From NCBI GenBank assembly GCA_037102815.1, contig BTPP01000004.1, forward strand, positions 3,286,001 through 3,350,000: DNA of 64,000 bases. The letters run 5' to 3'. Source of the DNA: Neurospora intermedia (taxonomy: Eukaryota; Ascomycota; Sordariomycetes; Sordariales; Sordariaceae). The notes under the pieces were generated by a model. That model was not told where the DNA came from. It saw only the letters and a list, made by a program, of their open reading frames with translations, and did no database searches. Both the position numbers and the translations under genes were made by a program. How positions within the stretch are numbered: position 1 is the first letter of the stretch; every line of letters starts with the position of its first letter. Of the stretch, positions 55,744-64,000 are shown piece after piece.

Positions 55744-56548
55744 GGTCTACAAGTGACAAGTGTCAGCTGGATTCCCCCCCTTATAGTCCGTGGTATGGGA
55801 GGTTTCGTACCGTCTTTGATAGCACGGTGCCTATGGGTAGGGTAACGTTTGGCGGCCAAAGGGATGGATTTGATTGTTGAATACCTAATGACATCGGGTG
55901 AGTTGTGCTGAAATTGCGATAATCTTCTCAACTCCGTGGGGAGATCAGAAAGAGATGCGAGATCTCCGCCTTCCTGTCCCAAGTTGGTGGACTGGCACTA
56001 CGCCGTTCGCTGATAAGCTGTAGAAAGAACCATCAGTGTTTTGGATCTCCCTATGGCACCAATGATGAAAAGTCACCGGTTGATGATGAGTTGACAACAT
56101 TCATCACCACCTTCTATCTCAAATCACTGACAAGGCAACGACTACCCACCAACCCCAATTACAACGGAAACGGCCATCGCTACTCCCCGATAGGGAACCC
56201 CAAAGCTGAGCACATTATTCACCCCGCCTGGCAAACGGTTGGCATTAAACTTGGCAACCGTAACCTTGGACCTTGGAACCTGCCTATGCAACTGCAGAAG
56301 TGAGCTTCGCTCGTGCAGAAAGGATGACTGATAGCAGGTATCGAAATTACTGTATTACCCCCTAAAATTCCTCTCCCGGAAACCAAGCTTTTTTTAGTAC
56401 AACATTTCACTACTCAGTACACTCATTCAAACCAAACTAAGCCGCCGTTCGCTGTCGTTTAAACTAAATCTATCTACTACGACAGGTATGTTTCTTGCTT
56501 ACTCTTCTGCTCTCTGCTTCCCCGTCTCCCCAACTCCTTTCTAATATA
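55744..56548. other. Intergenic sequence, no supported gene
   Basis: This holds the upstream side of the orphan gene at 54838-55743. Only short frames are present, and nothing is recognised. Confidence 0.4.
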
Positions 56549-56946
56549 ATGGTGATAGTTTCCAAAATGAACTCCACACTCGCTACGAACCGCACGGCCG
56601 CGGCTAATACAGCTACAACCGAATTTGACGCGAGGTTTCTCATTCTAATCCCCGTCACCGATTCTGGATCAGATCGGAGATAATCTGGATAACCATAAAC
56701 GGCGAAATTTCAATCAAAGATTTATCGAACGCCAGCAGCAAAACTCGACCCCACCAGCTGACCATTTTGTGTTTGATCTTCCTGCTTTTCGTACTCATAT
56801 GGGCGCTTGACAACGGATACTACGGCATCACTTCGAAACTATTTGTCACATCACCCGAGCAACCACTCCTACCATTGAACACGCCAAAACCAGCAACAGA
56901 ACACCAACCACCACCACCCTACGATGGTTCTAGTAGTGTTGCGTGA
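56549..56946 (+). CDS. Candidate small single-pass membrane protein
   Basis: I infer exons 56549-56634 and 56673-56946 (119 aa). Exon 1 is a Thr/Ala/Asn-rich segment. Exon 2 has a clear membrane helix (LTILCLIFLLFVLIWALDNG) and a Pro-rich tail ending PPPPYDGSSSVA. The join relies on an intron of only 38 bp (GTTTCT donor, CTAAT branch-like site, CAG acceptor), which is shorter than usual and lowers confidence. The hydrophobic exon has no ATG of its own, which is why I sought a splice. It lies just upstream of the split zinc-finger gene; whether they form one transcript is unknown. Confidence 0.22.
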
Positions 56947-57088
56947 GGTTGCTCTCCAATAGTAGGTTGCGTTCTTCAACTATCTCTGATCAGCTGCTAA
57001 TGTCTTCTGTTTCTAGGGAGTGCCTATTGAGTTGATAGCGTCGAACTCATTTGATTTGGCATGTTCTTATTGATCATTATTAGCGGCA

Positions 57089-57408
57089 TGAACCCCAAGG
57101 CGCGGCCACGTACCAGGAGAACGTCCGCAATCATACTTATCGTTGTCCAACATGCGAGATTTCGTTCGGGTCCGCGGGAGATTTGGCGAGGCATCTGGAG
57201 ACTGCTGACCATCTGGCCAAGGAGGATGGGACTTACGTCCCTCCCAAGTCCCAAAGACGGTGACTTGTCGTGGTGGTGCGATCTCTGCGATATCGGGTGG
57301 GTGGATGAGTACGGTCTTATCCTGCATGAACGCAGGTCATATGGCCACAGGGTCAAACAAGCCGAGCGTCAGGGCCTGCCGCCTCCTCTCAAACCGGAGA
57401 GGGGGTAG
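57089..57408 (+). pseudogene. C2H2 zinc-finger gene with fingers in two reading frames
   Basis: Two C2H2 fingers sit close together in different frames. The first (about 57138-57212) reads YRCPTCEISFGSAGDLARHL then ETADH, with C-x2-C-x12-H-x5-H spacing. Its frame stops at 57261-57263. The second (about 57270-57344) reads WWCDLCDIGWVDEYGLILH then ERRSYGH, one base out of register with the first, and ends at 57408. No intron of credible length lies between the fingers, since the gap is only about 50 bp and lacks an AG acceptor before the second. So either the gene carries a frameshift or the sequence has an indel error. A TAG acceptor just before 57086 suggests that an upstream exon once existed. 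The function is unknown, probably nucleic-acid binding. Confidence 0.5.
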
Positions 57409-58208
57409 GGGTTGGGTTTTGACGTTTATATTGTTTTTGTAACAGATTGGATTGATTGCCAGAGCAGTCTCGTCGTCGACAAAACAGTCAAGACCTTTAA
57501 CATTTTATCTTGGGTATACTCTTACTACGCATCCAAGCGTCTTTATAACACCTCTTGTCTTAAGTTCTTGGCAATTTCTAAATCAAAACATACAAACTGG
57601 ACTCTAGCCGATGCCTTTTCAAACTGTTGTAATCCCTATTACAGTCTTGCAACGGCCTTTCCTTTAATCCTGACGAGCGGTAGTGGACTGGTTTATTTAG
57701 CCTGTTGGTTGGTCTTATCTATTTTGTTTCGGACAAGATATAATACTGATTGAATGGCATAGGATTCAAAACAGATCACAAAGTTCCGGGATACGCCTTC
57801 TAGTCATTTATTAGCCATACTTCCTACCTTCGTACCTTTAAAACAGCCGGGCGACAAAAATCAGACGGAATGAAACTCCTTATCAACACCCGAGTCGACT
57901 ACCTACCTCTATTCTTCCTACCCTTCTTCGCCGGAACCTCAACCTCCATCTCACCCTTCACCCTTTACCCCCTTACTAACACCTCTCTCCAGGGAATATA
58001 GCCTGAACGTAGCTAGCTCCTTCAAGCACACATCAGGTCTAGGAAAGAGCTGCGCGTGCAATTGTGTTTTTGTCACTTCATTTTCAATTGCCAGCGACCG
58101 TTGCACGAATTAAAGGGCTAACATGATCCTTTGAGCTCTCTTGAGCATCAAAACCGTTTGGTGCAGCTCTTCGCCACCATTGCCCGACAACGACGAGGAG
58201 TGGTAGAT
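57409..58208. other. Intergenic, AT-rich, no supported gene
   Basis: This is AT-rich sequence with a hydrophobic frame (57412-57753) that has no recognised family and probably represents the 3' side of the zinc-finger locus. Confidence 0.35.
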
Positions 58209-58640
58209 ATGATGGAACTGCCGAGTGTGTCGGTCGATGTACTTACTTTGGCTTTGATGGGGAGCGACGTCCTGCTCGCCTATCACCGGGTCGGAGTCGG
58301 TGGGTGTCCTGACTACTTGATACAGATTCAGGTTCTAGAGCATTACTTTGGGCCAAGCACTAGAAGTGCGCAACCACCGGTGTTTGAATGGAATGACCGT
58401 GATTCATGGTGTTCCATGATATTTGGTTCCGACCTGCGGTTGGTATAGGTGACTGCTAAACGGAAGTTAAGACGGACTGCCAAACTCTCCAAGTTAAAAT
58501 CGACAAACGAACGAAAAAGACAGAAAGCTCGCTACCGCAAAAGAGGAAGGAAAAGGTTGCTCTCCAGGACATTCACCGGAAAGAAACAGATAAACGTCGT
58601 GGACCTTGTGCCTTCGGAGTCACGTCGCGCAAGACGGTAG
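58209..58640 (+). CDS. Candidate small basic-tailed protein, two exons
   Basis: An open frame from the ATG at 58209 meets one TAG at 58446 and then continues open in the same frame to 58640. An 81 bp intron (58443-58523, GTATAG donor, GCTAAAC branch-like site, CAG acceptor) would remove the stop in phase 0. The result is 116 aa. The first part is hydrophobic and aromatic (VDVLTLALMGSDVLLAYHRV); the second is very basic (KARYRKRGRKRLLSR). I do not recognise it. The branch site is far from the acceptor for this organism, so the join is weak. It could also be a decayed gene. Confidence 0.22.
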
Positions 58641-59522
58641 CATTCATCACCATTACCACGCTCCATTCACAACGAAGACATTGCATCATCTCTCGTCGAT
58701 TCCCGAAGTATGCCGCCCTTTCATCCCGAACACAATAAACAATGGATTTGTCATCCGCGATCTCTTGTTCGCTGGTTCCATGATCCTGCAAGAAACACTC
58801 TGCGTTGTCTCAGACGCTTGAGGCATGGACCAGAACCTGCCATCTGACGAAACAGAGCTTCATCCAGTTTATCAACATCCCGTCGTGACACATAACAAAC
58901 GGCTAACACCGAAGATTCGCGGCTCCAGAAAGGACTATGAGGACTTTCGATGCACATGCTTCGATATCAATCATATATCCTGTTCGTCGTCTCCTCGTCA
59001 TTGGGAGGAATCCAGTGAGAGTGTCGAGAAGCTTTGAGGTCTAATGCTGTGAGCTATCACATTCTGGATAATAAGAGCCTTCACCACAGCAACTCCTCGC
59101 TTCCAAACAAACGCTTGCTTTGTTAATTGTGCTTGTTCTGCAAGATAGACGCTGTGCATCACAGTCTTTTTTTTATCAATGCTATTATCATCCATTGTAC
59201 ATTGTTCAATTCACTGTGGTCGGCCTCCAGAGCTTCACCACCATGGCCTCTCGTCATGATAGATTGCCAGTATCACTCGTGATGGCCGCAGAAATGATAT
59301 CTCAAGAATTCCAGGCGACTTAAATACTCCTCTGGACCTCGCTCTCTGCAGTTTCAGATTGTCCCTCGCTGATACCGATCTAGAACATCGGTACCTACGA
59401 AAACACAGCACCAAGCGAGCTAAGAACTCGAACATTATCAAGACAAACCCAATAAGCCTAGGTAGCCAACACGACGAGGCCCACAAGACTCAGCACTTGC
59501 CGACAACCGCAACACCTCCACA
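58641..59522. other. Intergenic region upstream of the gene at 59523
   Basis: No supported frame. The last 100 bp are CA-rich, like a 5' leader for the gene that begins at 59523. Confidence 0.4.
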
Positions 59523-60725
59523 ATGGAAGACATCAAGTCCCCGGACCTTTCACCCCTCACCTCTCTCACCAACACACCCCGACTTCTCAGCCCGGAACCC
59601 AGAATTCAACACAAGGGAATCGCTTCGGAAACTTTGACGCCGGACTTCAACCCCCTCCGCCGTCCCCACCTCCACCACCGCGTCCTCACCCTCTCCCACC
59701 TCCGCCTCCGCCGCCTCCGCCACCATCTCCCCCGGGACATCGTCTCCATCTCCAAACTCTGCCGAGATCTCCAGGAACGAGTGAACGACGTCCCCGTTCC
59801 CATCATACCAGCCGTTCCCTCTGTCCCACATCTACGCTCCGCAGGCCCCGTAAACGTCTACGGAGAAGCCGCCTCCGCCGCCTCCGCTGCCGCCGCCGAT
59901 GTAGAAAGAATCGCCGACATCAAAACCCAACTGGAACTCCTCGCGCACGAACTCGAAATACTGAGAGGCGCCGTGTTTGAGCGGTTCGAGGACTTGTTTG
60001 ACAAGAAGAGGGAAGAGGGTCTGAAGAAACAGTTGGATTGCTGTTTTAGGGATTTGAAGGAGGTGCAGGTGGAGGTGAATCACAGGATTTGGAGTGGGAG
60101 GTTGAGGCAGCCACTCGCGCAGCCACTGCAGCTACTTCCACTTCCGCAGCGACTGCATCAGCTGGGGATGCCTACTATGGGGCGACTAAATGAGAAAGGA
60201 AAGGGAAAAGGTAGAGGGAAAGAGACGGAGAAGGAGGATGAGAGGGAAGGCGAGCAGAATGCCCGAGAGCAGAGTGTCCTCGACGCCATGGACATGGACC
60301 TCAGCTTGGGCGCCCAGTTCCAATTTCCCGAATGGCCGGAATTCAACGACGAGGAAATCATGACCATGTTCAAAGAGATGGAGGAGGAGTTGCTGGAGGA
60401 GCCAGTCAACTGGGAGGAGATCCCGAAAGCCGAGGCCACGAACGAGGAGGCTCGTGTGAGAGACCATGTGAAGACGGAGCAGGAGGACGATGTGATGCAG
60501 TTGGATGACGTCGAAGAAACGGAGACTGTGAAGGGAGACCAAACTAAGAAAGAAGTTGACGAGGAGAGAATGGAGGAGGAGGATGTTGATGCGAAGGAGC
60601 CCGAGGAAAGTATATGGAGCGAGGAATCTGGTGGAGTTGACTGGAGGGCATATCTGCCTTCAGCGCACCCGTGCGACCCAGGTGCGCGTACAAGCTGGCA
60701 TTGCGCGTGGGGTCGGAGGCAGTAG
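59523..60725 (+). CDS. Orphan protein with Ala-rich, helical and acidic regions
   Basis: A single open frame of 400 aa with no family I recognise. The first 70 residues are Pro/Leu/Arg/His-rich and of low complexity. An Ala-rich patch (about 116-126) precedes a helical, probably coiled-coil stretch (about 130-190, IKTQLELLAHELEILRGAVF and LKKQLDCCFRDLKEVQVEVN). Then comes a Lys/Gly/Glu stretch (KGKGKGRGKETEKEDE). The long acidic C-terminal half contains FPEWPEFNDEEIMTMFKEME. The context ACAATGG and the CA-rich leader support this start. The last 20 residues change character after a CCAG|GTGCGC that could be a splice donor, so the true C-terminus may differ. Confidence 0.55.
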   Translation: MEDIKSPDLSPLTSLTNTPRLLSPEPRIQHKGIASETLTPDFNPLRRPHLHHRVLTLSHLRLRRLRHHLPRDIVSISKLCRDLQERVNDVPVPIIPAVPSVPHLRSAGPVNVYGEAASAASAAAADVERIADIKTQLELLAHELEILRGAVFERFEDLFDKKREEGLKKQLDCCFRDLKEVQVEVNHRIWSGRLRQPLAQPLQLLPLPQRLHQLGMPTMGRLNEKGKGKGRGKETEKEDEREGEQNAREQSVLDAMDMDLSLGAQFQFPEWPEFNDEEIMTMFKEMEEELLEEPVNWEEIPKAEATNEEARVRDHVKTEQEDDVMQLDDVEETETVKGDQTKKEVDEERMEEEDVDAKEPEESIWSEESGGVDWRAYLPSAHPCDPGARTSWHCAWGRRQ

Positions 60726-61624
60726 ATGGTATCTGCGGATCGTGGGGGAGACTTTGTCAGCTAGGTCTGGATCGAAGGGATTGCGGGTAACGAAAAGGAT
60801 ATGGTGCACTTGGTACCTTATCGAAGGAAGAAATAGAGGGGATATCAGAGAAGGGATTTGAGGATTTGGGAGAAGAGAGATCGCCAAGAGATATTAGATG
60901 ATGAAAACGAAACTTACTAGGATCAAAGGTGGCCTGGGTTCAACCGACATAGAATATTTACCAAGCTTTTCATTCGCACTACGAGATCTGTGCCGTCCGC
61001 CATACCCCTTGTTTGTTGCAAATCTCTTCAAGATGAAATACATAATCTGGTCAGTCGTCTGGTGGAGTCTGGTCGTCCCAAGTGGAAGTGAGACGTCTGT
61101 GTCTCGAACCTGTCGTCTAAAGATTGTCACTTCTTCGATCCAGCTTTTCAACCCGAAATACATGCTCCATCCGAATAAGCTGCAGGTGGCAAAACACTTT
61201 CTGATACCTCAATGTTCGAGTTCGCCAACAAAACCAACTCGAAGCTTGTTGATTCTTACCCGTGAAGAACTTCAAAGACAGCCGAATCACGCCTAAAGCT
61301 TGCTGGAACAAGCAACACTGGAAGTCAACGTCTCCAAAGATTTCGAGAAGCCACTCACCGCCCGCTCATATCATAGGAAACGGCCCAGGACACTTGGAGC
61401 GGAACGCAACGATATCCACGAGCCCACTGGATTCGTGATTTCGAGCTGAATCGTTGTTTGCTCGCCTTTCCACTCCATATCGCCCACCGGTAACAGGAAA
61501 GCCTCTTTCTGCTCCATATCAACAGGTAAATAAACCGTCGTAGAAACCAAGACACAAGAGTCTTTTGCGGGGAAGCTGACGTTCCAGATCCCTTCACCTT
61601 CGCAGCTTGAACTCGGCAAAAACC
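60726..61624. other. Intergenic region, no supported gene
   Basis: A 132-codon ATG frame (60898-61296, +) with a hydrophobic stretch (MKYIIWSVVWWSLVVPSGS) overlaps minus-strand frames. It is too weak to call. Confidence 0.35.
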
Positions 61625-62725
61625 ATGTCCCGTCCCCGGCCACCACCCCTCCAGCTCACATCCCTACCCCCAACACCACCCGCCACTCCCGACAAGCTTC
61701 AACATCATCTCACCTCAACCTCGCCCAACCAAACCGCTTGGACACCACGGGAATCCAAAAGCGTTCGATTCGTTCTACCATCTGCTCAAACGCCGGGGCC
61801 CAAATCCAAGTTCTCCAAGACAGCGACGTTCAAAACCCACCACAGTCAGACGACCAAGGCAAAATCCAAGAAAATCCCCGCAAAGCCCTACAGCGCTTCG
61901 CTCAATCGGCTAATGGTGAGGTATTACGCTCTTTTGCAGTCTCTTTACGAGCCAGATCTCCTTGAGTCCAAGTTCAAGTCCAAGGTCGCCGACGACAAAT
62001 TACCTTTAAAAAGCAGAGGCATTCTCGCACCTCCTCCATCACCCATCTCCCCCGTTCAAGGCATCCAAATACAGACCCGACAGTGCAAGCCCCTTCAAGC
62101 CATTAGAAGTCACGCTCACGCCTCGATCTACAAGCCTTTGACAGCCATAGCGCCTGTGCTTACGCTTCCCTTGTTGCCGAGCCTGGAGACGGAGAAGGAG
62201 GTGAGGAAGGTGCTGAAACGGGCGAAGAGAGGGTTAAAGATATTGGAGGAATTGGTTGCCTCTAGGTCGCAGGATTCAAATTTGGAGTTGTATTTGGATC
62301 TGGATCTGAAGATGGGGATGGATGAGATGGATTTGAATCGGGAGCTTGCCCATGTTGGGAGTGGTGACCGTATGGATCTCGATCTAAACGGCTCTGGCAG
62401 CGCCGACATGCATAGTTTTGGGCCTGGAGGACGACTCGGGACTGCGGGTTGTCGGAGGGATTCTCAGAAAATGATGACAAAGGAGAGGGAAATGGAGGCA
62501 ATCCAGGAAGGTGTGGCCATGATGAGTCTCGAGGAGACGCGTGGGCTTCCACATCTGCGTGTACCTGATCGTAAGGTCGAGGGATTATTGACCGCTGGGT
62601 TCTGTGGAACCGGCGTTAACTGGGAGGGCTTCCAAGGAGAAGTGCGCGATGACATGGTTGGTCGTGAGGAGCAGGCTCAAGATGAAGCGGTGCTGACTGG
62701 CGTGGGCGGGTTGATGAGCATTTGA
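61625..62725 (+). CDS. Orphan Pro-rich protein with helical core
   Basis: A single open frame of 366 aa; I do not recognise a family. The N-terminus is Pro/Thr-rich (MSRPRPPPLQLTSLPPTPPA) with SVRFVLPSAQTPGPKSKFSK at about 41-60. A basic linker (KAKSKKIPAKPY) precedes a helical region (SLNRLMVRYYALLQSLYEPD). A Pro-rich loop follows. A second helical stretch is highly charged (ETEKEVRKVLKRAKRGLKIL). The C-terminal part is Gly/Asp/Met-rich with LDLDLKMGMDEMDLN. I chose the ATG at 61625 because the frame upstream begins only with TTG. It lies 0.9 kb after another orphan gene on the same strand. Confidence 0.55.
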   Translation: MSRPRPPPLQLTSLPPTPPATPDKLQHHLTSTSPNQTAWTPRESKSVRFVLPSAQTPGPKSKFSKTATFKTHHSQTTKAKSKKIPAKPYSASLNRLMVRYYALLQSLYEPDLLESKFKSKVADDKLPLKSRGILAPPPSPISPVQGIQIQTRQCKPLQAIRSHAHASIYKPLTAIAPVLTLPLLPSLETEKEVRKVLKRAKRGLKILEELVASRSQDSNLELYLDLDLKMGMDEMDLNRELAHVGSGDRMDLDLNGSGSADMHSFGPGGRLGTAGCRRDSQKMMTKEREMEAIQEGVAMMSLEETRGLPHLRVPDRKVEGLLTAGFCGTGVNWEGFQGEVRDDMVGREEQAQDEAVLTGVGGLMSI

Positions 62726-64000
62726 AGACGCGGCCCCGTTGATGCCGTCCTTGAACGGTAAAATGCCGAAAGGCGATAGCTAATTGGCTGGCGTAGATGA
62801 CATATACGCTGAGAGAGTCGCGGAAGATCTGTATTCGTCGGAAAAACGAGGACAGAATGACGACGAGGATGCGAATAGATAGCCGGCAAAGCGGAGGGAA
62901 GATAATGGCAGAGGTCGGCACAAAGGAATGAACAGGCGCATGGCCGCTGGATGCCCTGGCCCAAAGTTCTCCATCAACTGGGAGGACGATCACCTAAAGT
63001 TGGATGTGTGATGATCGGTAATTCGTCGTTTTCTCATCGAGGGTAGCTTGGACCTTAGTTTTTGGGCTAATGCGAGATTGATGTCTGCATGAAGCTGGGA
63101 GTCAGAGACGAACACATTCAGAAACAGCCGCTTTTGCCGTAACACAAGCATCAATACTCACAAAGATACATACCTGGCATCACCATAGCTTTCATTCGCT
63201 TCAATGAAACAAGAGGTTCGCTAAGAATGACTTTGGCAAGCAGCCCAGTTCCTCGAAAGTAGAAGATTGCAAATGTGTGGGGTTCACCCCTTTTCTTTGT
63301 TTACTTGGTCGTTACGTACGTACCGTACCTGGGAATGGGTTAGGGTTGTTATAGGACAGTTAGTGCAATCACCGGTGCCTCACTCGTGTTTCTGGGGACT
63401 TGCCGCGTTTCTTGTTCAAAATTATGCAGGGGAAACAAAAATGTATAGTCTAGGACTCTGGACATTCCCTTGCATATTTTTCGCCCGGCTGGTAGAGGTG
63501 GAAGGGCTTCTTTTCGAGCAGTGTCCGCCAAGCCGATCCTGAACATCATCACATGCCCCTGGTACTCCGTCCTAGCGGCCATGGGAAAGTTTCCAGAAGC
63601 CCACAAGGAGCCCCCGCACTGGAATGGGCGAATATGGGTTTCCGGTCCCCTACTCAGACGGTGCCAAGCGGTTTGAAAAGGTAGCGTGTTGATGTTGTGA
63701 AAAAAAAAAGCCAAATCGTGATCGTGTGAGGCTGCGGACTGTTCGAGACCAGGGCGACGCCTGCTCATGGGTGACGATAATGTACCTGATCAGCTGCCAT
63801 AACGTCAGATCGCTAACATTCCATCTTTGACGCTGTGCTGAGCTGGGCCCGTAGGCTACTATGACGTGCGAGTTTGTTGTAGATCGACATGTGTGTACAC
63901 AGGAAAACAGGTGATTGAGAAACTTCAGTCACCAATTCCATGTTTTCCACATGCGCCGATTAACATGATCACTATCATGCACTCACTACCGCATTGGGAA
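62726..64000. other. Terminal intergenic sequence, no supported gene
   Basis: A minus-strand ATG frame of 139 codons (63768-63349) overlaps plus-strand frames and has no motif. A GGGTTAGGGTT match near 63338-63348 is a single short telomere-like motif, not a telomere. Confidence 0.4.

Noticed and set aside
63338-63350. Telomere or interstitial telomere array (GGGTTAGGG)
   Set aside because: Only about one and a half units; similar single matches near 5036 and 54573 show it is background.
1-64000. CRISPR arrays, operons, phage or insertion sequences
   Set aside because: The window is eukaryotic; no spaced direct repeats, ribosome-binding sites or bacterial mobile genes are visible.

Overview
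The window reads as nuclear DNA of a filamentous ascomycete, most likely a Sordariomycete close to Neurospora or Sordaria. This rests on introns of mostly 55 to 170 bp with GT[AG]NGT donors, CTRAC-like branch sites and short C/TAG acceptors, on long Gln- and Ser-rich tracts, and on the gene families present (DUF3716, DUF1996-WSC, LaeA-like methyltransferase, Ypq-type PQ-loop protein). No bacterial, plasmid, phage or CRISPR feature is visible. The species call is inference; no database was searched.

Layout. 1-5.3 kb: mostly non-coding, with two small divergent hypothetical genes at about 1.1-2.2 kb. 5.3-16.4 kb: monocarboxylate-type MFS transporter (-), peroxisomal enoyl-CoA isomerase (+), vacuolar PQ-loop transporter (-), and the rRNA-processing factor Utp3/Sas10 (-) divergent from 3-ketosphinganine reductase Tsc10 (+). 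17.8-26.4 kb: a Gln/His-rich DUF3716 protein (+), an Smr endonuclease-type protein with a CaaX tail (-), and a LaeA-like methyltransferase (-) divergent from a peroxisomal HSDL2-like dehydrogenase (+). 27-38.2 kb: a possible Ty1/copia scrap, a DHA1 drug:proton antiporter (-), the 25S rRNA m5C methyltransferase Rcm1/NSUN5 (-), and a secreted DUF1996-WSC protein (-). 38.2-45.1 kb: about 6.9 kb with no gene I can support. 45.1-52 kb: TFIIIC subunit Tfc4 (-) and the RNA-binding translational regulator Vts1/Smaug (-). 54.8-62.8 kb: unrecognised, apparently lineage-restricted genes, a C2H2 zinc-finger gene split between two frames, and two weak gene candidates.

The genes are unlinked housekeeping and accessory functions: ribosome biogenesis (Utp3, Rcm1), Pol III transcription (Tfc4), mRNA decay and translation (Vts1), sphingolipid synthesis (Tsc10), peroxisomal lipid metabolism (Eci1-like, HSDL2-like) and transport. 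I see no coordinated cluster and no convincing novel system. The most useful observations are the N-Ras-like CaaX end on the Smr protein, the Ser-to-Cys change in the peroxisomal SDR, internal repeats in Rcm1 and in one orphan protein, and the split zinc-finger gene. Exon borders were set by hand from splice consensus and reading frame.
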